From positions 1 through 32,973 of the forward strand of contig JAHEKL010000002.1 of NCBI GenBank assembly GCA_024638345.1: a stretch of 32,973 nucleotides of DNA. The letters run 5' to 3'. Numbering within the stretch: the first letter of the stretch is position 1; each line of letters begins with the position of its first letter. This document shows, piece by piece, positions 26,419 through 32,973 of the stretch. The notes beneath the pieces are model-generated. The model saw nothing but the letters and a program-made list of their open reading frames with translations. It did no database searches and had not been told where the DNA came from. Origin of the DNA: Gammaproteobacteria bacterium (GTDB taxonomy: Bacteria; Gemmatimonadota; Gemmatimonadetes; Longimicrobiales; Gaopeijiaceae). A program made the position numbers and the translations under genes.

Positions 26419-29400
26419 TCGGCTCGATCCCGAGGACGGTTCTGACAGGCGCTCTGGTCGTAGGCAATGGAATCTTCGGTTTAGCCGCACCCCTTACAGG
26501 ACAGACTTCCGCTACGGAGGACAGTCGCCCCGACTCGATTCGGAGTTTCGTGCTCGACCGGATTCGGGCAAGGTCGATGCCTGCCGAGGCGCCCGACTCG
26601 ACGACCGCCACGATCGCCACGACCGACTCGGTACCGGGTCGACCGCTGGGCCGCGGAGCCCCGAGCAGACCCACCGCCGAGGGCCCGGTGGATCTTCCCG
26701 CGAGATCGGACTCGGTGATGCGGGCTCTCGCGCAGCTGGAGGGGTTCACTACGGCCAGCTACCAGGGGGATCGGGCCGACTTCGATGCCGCCACGAGACG
26801 CCTCATCCTATGGGGCACCGCGGAATCCAGAGCCTTCTTTTCGGGCAGCGGGGGACGAGTCGAAGCCGACACGTCGATCACCTACGAGGACCTGCAGGGC
26901 AGGGTGCGGACGACCGGTCGATCTGATCTCACTCCGAGCACCGGAGAGCCTCTCAGCGCGGAGCGTCTGATCTATGACCTGCGGGGGGCGCGGGGAACCG
27001 CCCTGGGCGCCGAGACCACTTACTCCCAGGGTGCGCAGTGGATCGTGCGGGGCAATCTGGATTCGGTGGAGGAAGATCTCCTCTTCGGGAGTTCTGCCCG
27101 GTTCACGACGTGTGATCTGGACGATCCCCACTCCTATTTCCAGGCGAGCGAGCTCAAGGTCGTCGGCGACCAGGTCCTGGTCGCTCGCTCCGTCCGGATG
27201 TACATCGACGATGTCCCCGTGCTATGGCTTCCCTTCATCGCCCAGAACCTGGGCAGTGGACGCGTGAGTGGCATCCTCACGCCCACCTTCTCGATCAACG
27301 ACATCGTCCGAACGTCGTCGGCCTACAACCGACGTTTGTCCAACGTCGGATACTACTGGGCGATGAGCGATTACTCGGACATGACCGTGGCGCTCGACTG
27401 GTTCTCCAACAACTACCTGGCTCTGCAGGGTGGAATGAGGTACCGCTGGGCGCAGCGGTTCCTCGAAGGCACCGTCAACGTCAAGCGCTACTGGCGGGAG
27501 ACCGGCCGGACCGAGCTGGGCTTCGACACGAATCATCGTTGGGACATCTCGGAGAGCACCGGCCTCAGGGCTTCGGGGCGGTACATCTCCAGCTCGAGCT
27601 TCGTCCGCCAGAACTCCTTCGACCCTCGCGAGACCGTTTCGACCATCGATTCGGATGCGAATCTGAATAGGAGGTTCGGGTGGGGCCAGCTGACGGTGGG
27701 TTCCAGTCGGAAGCAGTATCTGAGCGAGGAGCGCACGGAGACCACCCTTCCGTCGGCGAGTCTGTCTCTGTCCACCCTCACCCTTTTAGGGGCGCCGCCA
27801 CAGACGGCGAGTTGGTACAACAACGTCTCCGTCAGCGGCTCCATGAGCTGGGATCGGCGTCTAGCGGACAGGCCGACGCAGCCGGACAGCACGTTCAGTT
27901 TCGGACAGGCGTCGGAGGTCCGCACGGCGGGTTCGGCCAGGGGGAGTGTCAGTCTGGGAGATCTGTCCCTGCGCGGTGCTTTCTCGACGAAGGAGAGCGT
28001 GTTCAAGGACGTGCCCGACCTCCTCCTGAACCCCGTCGATCCGGATCCCCTGGGGTTGGAGGCCATGGCAGGCAGGAATGAGTTCCGGTCGGGCGGCGTC
28101 TCATGGAGTGCGGGACTGTCCTACCAGCAGAGACTGATCGGGGCGACGACGCTCACCCCCAGCTTCTCGGTCGAGGGAAGCATGCTGCGAGTGGACTCTA
28201 TCCCCGAGGCTCGAGAGTTCGTCGCAGGTCCGAAGCGCTACCGCGCAGGGTTGAGCTTGCAGACGGATGTATACGGGTTCTACCCGGGCTTCGGGTCCTT
28301 CGAGGCGATACGACACAAGATCACGCCTTCGGTCAGCTGGTCCTACGCACCCGAGGTCCTGCCGACGGACATTCAAGCACGCGTCTTCGGTCCGACGGCG
28401 GCACGTGCCCAGAACACCTTCACCATCGGATTCAATCAGACCTGGGAGGCGAAGGTCCAGGCCGATGAGGAGACGGGAGCCGACGTGGCGGTCCCGGGCA
28501 CGCCTTCGCTGCAGCCGGATTCCGTTCCAGGCGACTCGATCGGTGCCCCGAGCGCCGCACAGGCTCTCGTCCCCGGTGGGCTGACTCCCGCCCCCGGCCT
28601 AGGAGGGGATGAGGAGCTGAGCCGACTCCCGCCTTCGCAGAATGTGGTTCTTCTTGGACTGCAAACGAACGCCATCACATACGATTTGATCGAGGCGGAT
28701 TCCACTGGGAACTTCATAGACGGGTTTCGGACGCTCAGTCTCACCAACCGGGTCGTGTCCGACTACCTCAGGGGCCTGAATCTGTCCTTCACTCACGAAC
28801 TCTTCGACGACAGTGAGCGGTTCGAGGGAGGGACTCGGACCTTCAGCCCTCACCTATCACAGCTCTCTCTCGGCTTCGCGCTGGACCAGAACTCGGGTTT
28901 TCTCAGGACTGTCGGTCGCCTCCTCGGAATCGAGCCCGATACGGCACGTGTACCTCCGCCGACGGAACGGGAGCCCGAAGTCGTCGATCCAGCGCTTCAA
29001 ACCACGCCCGACTCGCCCCTCGACCAATTCACGGGCTTCGACTCGGATAGGGTCATTCCCGGCCGGGACCCCTTCGACGCTCGACCCACTGGAGAGGGCT
29101 GGCGTGCGGATGTGAACTATTCCCTTAATCGACCGCGGGGGTCGCAGCGTGGAAGCTCGCTCCGCGCCCAGATGCTCCAAGGCCGTCTCTCCTTCACGCC
29201 GTCCGAGAGCTGGACCGTCGATTGGTCGACGTCGTATGACGTCGAGGCTCGGCGCTTCAACGACCACGTCGTCAACCTCCGTCGTGACCTGCACGAGTGG
29301 GAGGCACGCTTCGGCTTCGTCCAGACGGCGACCGGCAACTGGTCCTTCCAGTTCGAGGTTGCCCTACGCGCGAATCAGGACCTCCGGTTCGACTATCGCC

Positions 29401-29423
29401 AAAGAAGCCTCGACCGTTTCTGA
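26415..29423 (+). CDS. LptD-like outer-membrane beta-barrel protein (OstA family)
   Basis: A 1002-residue protein from a GTG overlapping tatC. It has a signal peptide ending near L-T-G-Q-T, then a Ser/Thr/Pro-rich segment (~30-110). An OstA/LptA-type jellyroll follows at ~115-260, with R-R-L-I-L-W-G-T-A and the LptD hallmark R-F-T-T-C-D-L-D-D-P-H-S-Y-F-Q-A. D-D-V-P-V-L-W-L-P-F-I matches the family's V-P-x-x-Y-L-P-Y block, and S-G-I-L-T-P-T-F-S begins the barrel. The rest is beta-barrel strands with two long Pro/acidic inserts (~683-735 and ~838-885). It ends in Phe, as outer-membrane proteins do. LptD inserts LPS into the outer leaflet. It holds one Cys only (in F-T-T-C), against the four that form disulfides in E. 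coli. LptE is not nearby. Confidence 0.82.
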   Translation: MIGSIPRTVLTGALVVGNGIFGLAAPLTGQTSATEDSRPDSIRSFVLDRIRARSMPAEAPDSTTATIATTDSVPGRPLGRGAPSRPTAEGPVDLPARSDSVMRALAQLEGFTTASYQGDRADFDAATRRLILWGTAESRAFFSGSGGRVEADTSITYEDLQGRVRTTGRSDLTPSTGEPLSAERLIYDLRGARGTALGAETTYSQGAQWIVRGNLDSVEEDLLFGSSARFTTCDLDDPHSYFQASELKVVGDQVLVARSVRMYIDDVPVLWLPFIAQNLGSGRVSGILTPTFSINDIVRTSSAYNRRLSNVGYYWAMSDYSDMTVALDWFSNNYLALQGGMRYRWAQRFLEGTVNVKRYWRETGRTELGFDTNHRWDISESTGLRASGRYISSSSFVRQNSFDPRETVSTIDSDANLNRRFGWGQLTVGSSRKQYLSEERTETTLPSASLSLSTLTLLGAPPQTASWYNNVSVSGSMSWDRRLADRPTQPDSTFSFGQASEVRTAGSARGSVSLGDLSLRGAFSTKESVFKDVPDLLLNPVDPDPLGLEAMAGRNEFRSGGVSWSAGLSYQQRLIGATTLTPSFSVEGSMLRVDSIPEAREFVAGPKRYRAGLSLQTDVYGFYPGFGSFEAIRHKITPSVSWSYAPEVLPTDIQARVFGPTAARAQNTFTIGFNQTWEAKVQADEETGADVAVPGTPSLQPDSVPGDSIGAPSAAQALVPGGLTPAPGLGGDEELSRLPPSQNVVLLGLQTNAITYDLIEADSTGNFIDGFRTLSLTNRVVSDYLRGLNLSFTHELFDDSERFEGGTRTFSPHLSQLSLGFALDQNSGFLRTVGRLLGIEPDTARVPPPTEREPEVVDPALQTTPDSPLDQFTGFDSDRVIPGRDPFDARPTGEGWRADVNYSLNRPRGSQRGSSLRAQMLQGRLSFTPSESWTVDWSTSYDVEARRFNDHVVNLRRDLHEWEARFGFVQTATGNWSFQFEVALRANQDLRFDYRQRSLDRF

Positions 29424-29438
29424 GTGGTCGGGCAAAGG

Positions 29439-29458
29439 GCCTCGAGGTGTGTCGAGGC
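29439..29458 (+). terminator. hairpin after the lptD-like gene
   Basis: GCCTCGA (29439-29445) pairs perfectly with TCGAGGC (29452-29458) around a six-base loop, 15 bases after the stop. No immediate T-run follows; a TTTT lies 16 bases on. It may end the nrdR-tatC-lptD transcript, but this is an atypical form. Confidence 0.4.
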
Positions 29459-29600
29459 ACTCCGGCCTGTCCTGTTTTGGTGACAATCGGCCTCGTCGTG
29501 AACTGTCAGGCATAGCTGTGCTATCGCTTTCACGTATAGCGACTTAGGCGATCATTGGTGAGCCCGGCACAGCTTCTGCTCCAATAGTTCAGTCCAGCAG

Positions 29601-29637
29601 CACCGTCGCTGCACGGATCTGTGCAGCTTCCGCGGTG
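29601..29637 (+). promoter_or_regulatory. structured leader before the FN3 lipoprotein gene
   Basis: GCTGCAC (29608-29614) pairs with GTGCAGC (29621-29627) around a six-base loop. CACCG (29601-29605) pairs with CGGTG (29633-29637) outside it, across an internal loop of two and five bases. It ends 25 bases before the ATG, near the Shine-Dalgarno at 29653. The rest of the 239-base gap (29424-29662) holds alternating ATAGC/GCTAT copies at 29512-29540 and no clear promoter. Confidence 0.4.
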
Positions 29638-29662
29638 GTGACCGGAAGCCTGAGGAGCCTGA

Positions 29663-30808
29663 ATGACGACGAACCGTGGTGACATGCGACGTGTCAGGGA
29701 AGCATTGCTCTCGATCCTCCTATCGGTCGCCCTCGCGGGCTGCAGCTCGAACGAGGTCGTTGCCGTGGGCGATGCCCCGGCGCCCCCGGAGAGCTTCGAA
29801 GCGTTCTACTACGCGGGCGCAGTCGAGCTTAGCTGGGCGTTGGGGCCGGCTTGGAACGGCGAGCCTTTCCGCATCTGGGGAAGACGGGTTTCGGACAGCC
29901 AATTCTTCCTGGTGGCCGAAGTGACGAGCTGCGCGGAGGGTCTCTGCTCGTACTCCGACACGAACGTGGCTCCAAATGTGACCTACGTGTACTTCATCAC
30001 CGCTGTGAGTCGGTCCGGCGTGGAAACTGCCTCCGATGATCGCATCGAGGTCTTCGTTCCCGACCCCATTTCGCCGGCGGCACCGGGCAACGTCGATGTG
30101 ATTCCCCTCGACGGCGCTCTCTACCTGACCTGGGACGATACGAGCCGGCTGGCGGACGACTTCTCGTTCTATCGCGTATACTTCGACTCGGGGGAGGGCT
30201 CCATCTTCCTTCTGGGTGAGACCGACTCGGAAGGATTCCTAGACTCTCGCGTCGAGAACGGAAGCACATACGCCTATTTCGTGACTGCACTCGACGACCT
30301 GGGGCACGAGAGCGCCGGTACCGCATTGGTCGAGGGCACTCCGCGACCCGACTTCCACGGCGAGCTCCTCTTCGCGTTCAGCGATCAGCCCGACCTCTCG
30401 GGCTTCAGGTTCCAAGACACCGACTCGACCAACCCGATCCTACCCGGAAACGATCCGAACCGAGACTTCCGGCTCGAGTTCGACGGTCAGAGATGGTGGC
30501 TGGCTCCGGGTCCCGGGGTGGAGGTCGCGGACGAGTCGTTCTTCACGACCGCCCTCCGCTGCGGGCCCGCGGCCGACCCGGGCTGTCTCGACGTACGTTG
30601 GGCGCCGCAGACCGGATACAGCTCCGCGGCGACCGAGCTCGCGACCGAGTTCTCGTTCGCGATTCGCGTTCCCGTCACGGGGGGGTGGAACTACGGTCTC
30701 GTTCGGGTGACACACTTGGGGTTCGCCCAGGACGGCGCCATCGCGATCTTCGACTGGGCGTTTCAGCTCCAGACCGACAATCCGAGCCTCCTGACGGGGA
30801 AGAGCTGA
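29663..30808 (+). CDS. lipoprotein with two fibronectin type III domains and an unassigned C-terminal domain
   Basis: A 381-residue exported lipoprotein. The lipobox A-L-A-G-C places the Cys at residue 27. Two FN3-like domains follow: ~40-135 (E-A-F-Y-Y-A-G-A-V-E-L-S-W, ending Y-V-Y-F-I-T-A-V-S-R-S-G) and ~140-230 (V-I-P-L-D-G-A-L-Y-L-T-W, ending Y-A-Y-F-V-T-A-L-D-D-L-G-H-E-S). Residues ~235-381 form a separate beta-rich domain with a likely disulfide pair (C-G-P-A-A-D-P-G-C) that I do not recognise. FN3 domains usually mediate adhesion or binding in extracellular proteins. AGGAG (29653-29657) is five bases before ATG 29663. A run of seven G (30679-30685) lies in it. The function is unknown. 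It is separated from ftcD by 96 bases, which include the ftcD promoter. Confidence 0.8.
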   Translation: MTTNRGDMRRVREALLSILLSVALAGCSSNEVVAVGDAPAPPESFEAFYYAGAVELSWALGPAWNGEPFRIWGRRVSDSQFFLVAEVTSCAEGLCSYSDTNVAPNVTYVYFITAVSRSGVETASDDRIEVFVPDPISPAAPGNVDVIPLDGALYLTWDDTSRLADDFSFYRVYFDSGEGSIFLLGETDSEGFLDSRVENGSTYAYFVTALDDLGHESAGTALVEGTPRPDFHGELLFAFSDQPDLSGFRFQDTDSTNPILPGNDPNRDFRLEFDGQRWWLAPGPGVEVADESFFTTALRCGPAADPGCLDVRWAPQTGYSSAATELATEFSFAIRVPVTGGWNYGLVRVTHLGFAQDGAIAIFDWAFQLQTDNPSLLTGKS

Positions 30809-30868
30809 CGCTCGAAGGTCCCGGAAAGCCGCCACTCCGGCCCTCCAGAAACCCTTGCGGCATCTCGC

Positions 30869-30897
30869 TTGTTTCGGGGTAGAAGCCGCGCTATCTT
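30869..30897 (+). promoter_or_regulatory. sigma70-type promoter of ftcD (probable leaderless transcript)
   Basis: TTGTTT (30869-30874) and TATCTT (30892-30897) are 17 bases apart, the ideal spacing. The last base of TATCTT is seven bases before the A of ATG 30905, so the transcript would start at about the start codon. The gene has no Shine-Dalgarno in that gap, which fits leaderless translation. The same TATCTT box lies before the LysM gene. Confidence 0.5.
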
Positions 30898-30904
30898 CTG
30901 GCCC

Positions 30905-31951
30905 ATGGTGCCCGTTCTGGAGGCGGTACCCAACCTCAGCGCGGGCAGAGACCGGGCGCTCGTGGACAGGTTGGTCCACGCCGTATCCTCGACGTCGGCC
31001 GAGCTCTTGGATGCCTCCGCCGATCCCGACCACAATCGAGCCGTGCTCACCTTCGTCGGGAGTCCGGAGGCAGTCGAGGAGGCGGCCGTCGCGGTCGCGC
31101 GGGTGGCGGTCGAGGCCATCGATCTGAGAAACCACTCGGGCGTGCATCCGAGGATCGGAGCGCTGGACGTGCTGCCATTCGTCCCGCTCGTCGGCCTCAC
31201 CATGGAGGACGCTCGGGCTTCGGCCCGGCGGGTAGGGGTTCGGCTCGCGAACGAAGTCGGAGTGCCGGTCTTCTTCTACGCGCAGGCGTCCGATCCTCGA
31301 GGCAGGGCTTTGGCTGAGCTACGTGCAGGGGGATTCGAGTCCCTGGTCGACGGCTTCCCTGCTGGGCGGGACCCGGATGTGCTGCCCGAAGGGTGGTCTC
31401 ATTCTGGAATCCATCCTACGGCCGGTGCGGTGTGCGTTGGAGCGCGACCCCTCCTGCTCGCCTGGAACGTCGAGATCGACGGGCTCCAGGAAGAAGAGGT
31501 CCGGGCGCTCGCCACCGCGCTCAGGGAGCGGGACGGTGGGATCCCGGGGTTGCGCGCGCTGGCTTTTTCGCTTGCTTCCAGAGGTCGCCTTCAGTTGTCG
31601 ATGAACTTGGAGGATGTTCGTAATCGTCAGCCGTTTCGAGTCTTCCGTGACGTCGAGGAGCACGTACAGTCCGCCGGTGGAAGGGTCGTCCGGACCGAGG
31701 TGGTGGGCATGTTGCCGGATGAGCTGATCTTCGAGGCCGGGGCGGACCGAATATCTTTGCTGGACCCGCACCCCTCACGGGTTCTATCCTCCCGGGTAAC
31801 TGCTCACATCATGAGGCGTGCGGGAAGGCTGGCCGAGGAGCTGCTCGAGTCCGCTTCGAAGGCGGGCGAAGGCACTTCTATGGAGGTTCGCGAAGGCCTG
31901 GAACGTCTCAGGTCGGACCTGTTGGACTCGAGCTTTGGGAACGATAGCTGA
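30905..31951 (+). CDS. ftcD: glutamate formimidoyltransferase
   Basis: A 348-residue enzyme of the formiminotransferase family, which moves the formimino group of N-formimino-glutamate to tetrahydrofolate, the last step of histidine breakdown; some members also act on formyl-folate. The N-terminus has E-A-V-P-N-L-S-A-G-R-D, the folate-facing motif. N-H-S-G-V-H-P-R-I-G-A-L-D holds H81, matching the catalytic His of mammalian FTCD (about His82), then V-L-P-F-V-P-L. V-P-V-F-F-Y-A-Q-A-S and the C-terminal subdomain (L-L-A-W-N-V-E-I-D) follow. There is no cyclodeaminase domain, so it is the stand-alone form. No hut genes are in the window. ATG 30905 was preferred to TTG 30869 because the family motif starts at once. 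Its TGA overlaps the next ATG by one base. Confidence 0.92.
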   Translation: MVPVLEAVPNLSAGRDRALVDRLVHAVSSTSAELLDASADPDHNRAVLTFVGSPEAVEEAAVAVARVAVEAIDLRNHSGVHPRIGALDVLPFVPLVGLTMEDARASARRVGVRLANEVGVPVFFYAQASDPRGRALAELRAGGFESLVDGFPAGRDPDVLPEGWSHSGIHPTAGAVCVGARPLLLAWNVEIDGLQEEEVRALATALRERDGGIPGLRALAFSLASRGRLQLSMNLEDVRNRQPFRVFRDVEEHVQSAGGRVVRTEVVGMLPDELIFEAGADRISLLDPHPSRVLSSRVTAHIMRRAGRLAEELLESASKAGEGTSMEVREGLERLRSDLLDSSFGNDS

Positions 31952-32973
31952 TGACCGTTGAATCCCTGAAGAAAGAAGCGCGGCGCCACGAGCAGAGAGA
32001 GGAGTGGATCAAGGCGCTCGATCTCTACCTCCAGGCGATCGAGGCTCAGGCAGGCCAGGACGAGCCCGACATCGCTCTCCACAACCGCGTCGGAGACCTT
32101 CAGGTGCGGCTCGGCGACAACGAGGGCGCGTTCGATAGCTACGAGCGTGCGATCGGACTCTACCTTTCGGCCGAGCTTCCGAACAACGCGGTAGCGGTAT
32201 GTCGAAAGGTCATCCGTCACGACCCCGAGCGTCCGACGTCCTATCTGAGGATGGGGCAGATTCGCGCTCAACAGGGCTTCATCGTCGACGCACGGCAGCA
32301 GTTCATCACCTATGCGGAGATGATGCAGGCCCGTGGGGAGTCCGACGAATCGTTTCGCGCCCTGGAGGAATTCGTTGCGCTCGCCCCGCAGGACATCGAC
32401 ACGCGCGTCTTCCTTGCCGAGCAGCTGATCGCGAAGGAGCAGAACGAGGAGGCTCTCTACTACCTCTCCGAAGCGTATCGGGCCGCAGCGAGTCAGGGGC
32501 AGCAGGATCGCGAAAGCGAGATTCTGGAGCGTATCCACTCCATCGATCCGGATCATCCCGTGCCGACCGCACTCGAGACGGCTTCCGAGGAACCGGACGC
32601 CTTCCTCTCCCCTCCCGCGGACGAGCCGATGGACCTGGAGATCACATCGTTCGGAGAGGTTACGCTATCGGACGAAGCCGTGACGAAGGCGGGGTCGGAC
32701 GCCCTCGAAGCGTCGGGCGGTATCAGCCTGGACGATTCCACGAGCTTGGCGGAGGACCTCGAAGTAGAGCTCGACGAGGAGTCCGAGGGGTTCGAGGGCT
32801 TGGAGATCACGAGCTTCGGTGTGCTCGACGAGCAGGAGGAGGACGAAGAGGACGTCCGGACGGGGGTCATCGAGGGCCTGGAGTCCAGCGGTCTCGACGA
32901 CGAGGAGTCTACGCTTGAACGGGACGCGCTCGATCTCGGGCAGGAAGCGGATGACGGCTTGGAGGAAGAGGAG
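31951..32973 (+). CDS. TPR protein with long acidic C-terminal region (3' truncated)
   Basis: The frame is open from ATG 31951 to the window end (341 codons visible). It has no signal peptide, so it is probably cytoplasmic. Residues ~10-190 are TPR-type helix pairs: E-W-I-K-A-L-D-L-Y-L-Q-A-I-E, L-H-N-R-V-G-D-L-Q-V-R-L-G, and Y-L-R-M-G-Q-I-R-A-Q-Q-G. From ~205 the chain is Asp/Glu-rich and low in complexity, with two copies of L-E-I-T-S-F-G at residues 229 and 284 and two related L-E-(A/S)-S-G segments. These repeated short motifs in a disordered acidic tail suggest docking sites for a partner. The protein's function is unknown; its end lies beyond the window. It is directly coupled to ftcD (TGATG). 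Confidence 0.85.
   Translation, partial: MTVESLKKEARRHEQREEWIKALDLYLQAIEAQAGQDEPDIALHNRVGDLQVRLGDNEGAFDSYERAIGLYLSAELPNNAVAVCRKVIRHDPERPTSYLRMGQIRAQQGFIVDARQQFITYAEMMQARGESDESFRALEEFVALAPQDIDTRVFLAEQLIAKEQNEEALYYLSEAYRAAASQGQQDRESEILERIHSIDPDHPVPTALETASEEPDAFLSPPADEPMDLEITSFGEVTLSDEAVTKAGSDALEASGGISLDDSTSLAEDLEVELDEESEGFEGLEITSFGVLDEQEEDEEDVRTGVIEGLESSGLDDEESTLERDALDLGQEADDGLEEEE

Overview
The window is GC-rich, densely packed chromosomal DNA of a Gram-negative (diderm) bacterium with every gene on the + strand. Gene content (Tol-Pal, BamD, LptD-like protein, TatC), a long Bacteroidota/Gemmatimonadota-type SecA and many TPR lipoproteins suggest Gemmatimonadota or a close relative. That placement is an inference from protein style and needs a database search. 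I see no mobile element, phage gene, CRISPR array, rRNA or tRNA, and no gap between genes reaches 300 bases (the longest is about 240).

Layout. 1-3171: the end of a TPR protein, a TPR lipoprotein, a DegT-type sugar aminotransferase and a BamD-like lipoprotein. 3174-7171: nadD and secA. 7220-14147: radC, a bifunctional Rel/SpoT ppGpp enzyme, uvrB, then tsaE-tsaB-rimI (tRNA t6A synthesis and an N-acetyltransferase), the last three overlapping. 14183-18749: heme synthesis and envelope genes: hemB, a LysM protein, a HemX/CcsA-like membrane protein and hemA. 18746-25011: an NDP-sugar epimerase leading by overlapping stop/start codons into a complete tolQ-tolR-tolA/tonB-tolB-pal-cpoB set. 25097-29423: nrdR, tatC and a large LptD-like outer-membrane protein. 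29663-32973: a two-FN3 lipoprotein, glutamate formimidoyltransferase (ftcD) and a TPR protein with a long acidic tail that runs off the window.

Most neighbours are spaced by a few bases or overlap (ATGA, GTGA or TTGA), so translational coupling is the main visible control. Functions concentrate on building and guarding the outer membrane (secA, tatC, bamD, lptD-like, tol-pal, LysM) plus heme, NAD, folate and ppGpp metabolism.

This is mostly ordinary housekeeping sequence and I found no new multi-gene system. The parts that known genes do not explain are small. They are a 27-codon reading frame with a good Shine-Dalgarno whose stop overlaps the pal start, a 19-bp-stem RNA hairpin followed by a second hairpin between pal and cpoB, two probable leaderless promoters (ftcD and radC), a structured leader before the FN3 lipoprotein, and an altered RXKD motif in Rel.
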